Assembly (NCBI GenBank): GCA_026397035.1
Contig: JAPLVQ010000134.1
Coordinates: 1 to 5,567 of the forward strand
DNA from: Candidatus Iainarchaeum sp.
GTDB taxonomy: Archaea; Iainarchaeota; Iainarchaeia; Iainarchaeales; JAAZKV01
Reading direction: 5' to 3'
Length of the DNA: 5,567 nucleotides
Under the pieces are notes generated by a model. It did no database searches, was not told the origin of the DNA, and saw only the letters and a program-made list of their open reading frames with translations. A program made the position numbers and the translations under genes. How positions within the stretch are numbered: position 1 is the first letter of the stretch; every line of letters starts with the position of its first letter. Shown here in pieces: positions 5,520-5,567 of the stretch.

Positions 5520-5560
5520 AAACCTCAATTTGCTTTAGCATAACTAATTTAAACCTCAAT
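5520..5560. repeat. Short direct repeat upstream of rpl44e
   Basis: AAACCTCAAT occurs at 5520-5529 and again at 5551-5560, each preceded by a CTAA within a few bases. The copies are 31 bases apart start to start, close to three helical turns. They lie about 155-195 bases upstream of the rpl44e start. They may be a regulator site pair for a gene outside the window, or chance in AT-rich DNA. Confidence 0.35.
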
Positions 5561-5567
5561 CACTTAA

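Overview
The window is low-GC DNA, roughly one third G+C by eye, and looks like a small-genome archaeon. The evidence is an archaeal/eukaryotic-type ribosomal protein (L44e), a HerA/FtsK-type ATPase of archaeal style, TATA-box promoters about 38-40 bp upstream of start codons, and a GGTGA Shine-Dalgarno matching an archaeal 16S tail. The compact AT- and Lys-rich style suggests a DPANN lineage such as Woesearchaeota or Pacearchaeota, but that assignment is inference.

Layout. Positions 1-518 contain no convincing protein gene. They hold two adjacent hairpins (6-33, 35-59), a further group of stems (192-288) lying between TATA-like boxes and T/A runs that may be an unrecognised non-coding RNA, T-rich stretches (368-444), and a symmetric core promoter (468-488). 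This promoter drives a plus-strand pair of genes. The first (519-4196) encodes a 1225-residue HerA-like ATPase with a roughly 400-residue highly charged, probably disordered N-terminal extension and a long C-terminal region with a winged helix. The second starts within the ATGA stop/start overlap at 4193 and encodes a winged-helix protein. Its reading frame closes at 4822, but about 60 further coding-looking codons without a start continue in the -1 frame to 4995. This suggests a one-base frameshift (mutation, assembly error or recoding) in a protein of about 267 residues. Convergent to this pair, on the minus strand, is rpl44e (5086-5364), with its own Shine-Dalgarno, a palindromic TATA-type promoter and T-tract terminators.

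The ATPase and the winged-helix protein are translationally coupled and probably act together on DNA. The ATPase has Walker A, Walker B and an arginine-rich motif, so it should be an active ring-type motor. No NurA nuclease gene is visible, so this is not the standard HerA-NurA end-resection operon. The real biological role cannot be read from the sequence. The best candidates for something new are the ATPase/winged-helix pair, the frame break, the A16 slippage tract in the ATPase gene, the shared palindromic promoter architecture and the structured upstream intergenic region.
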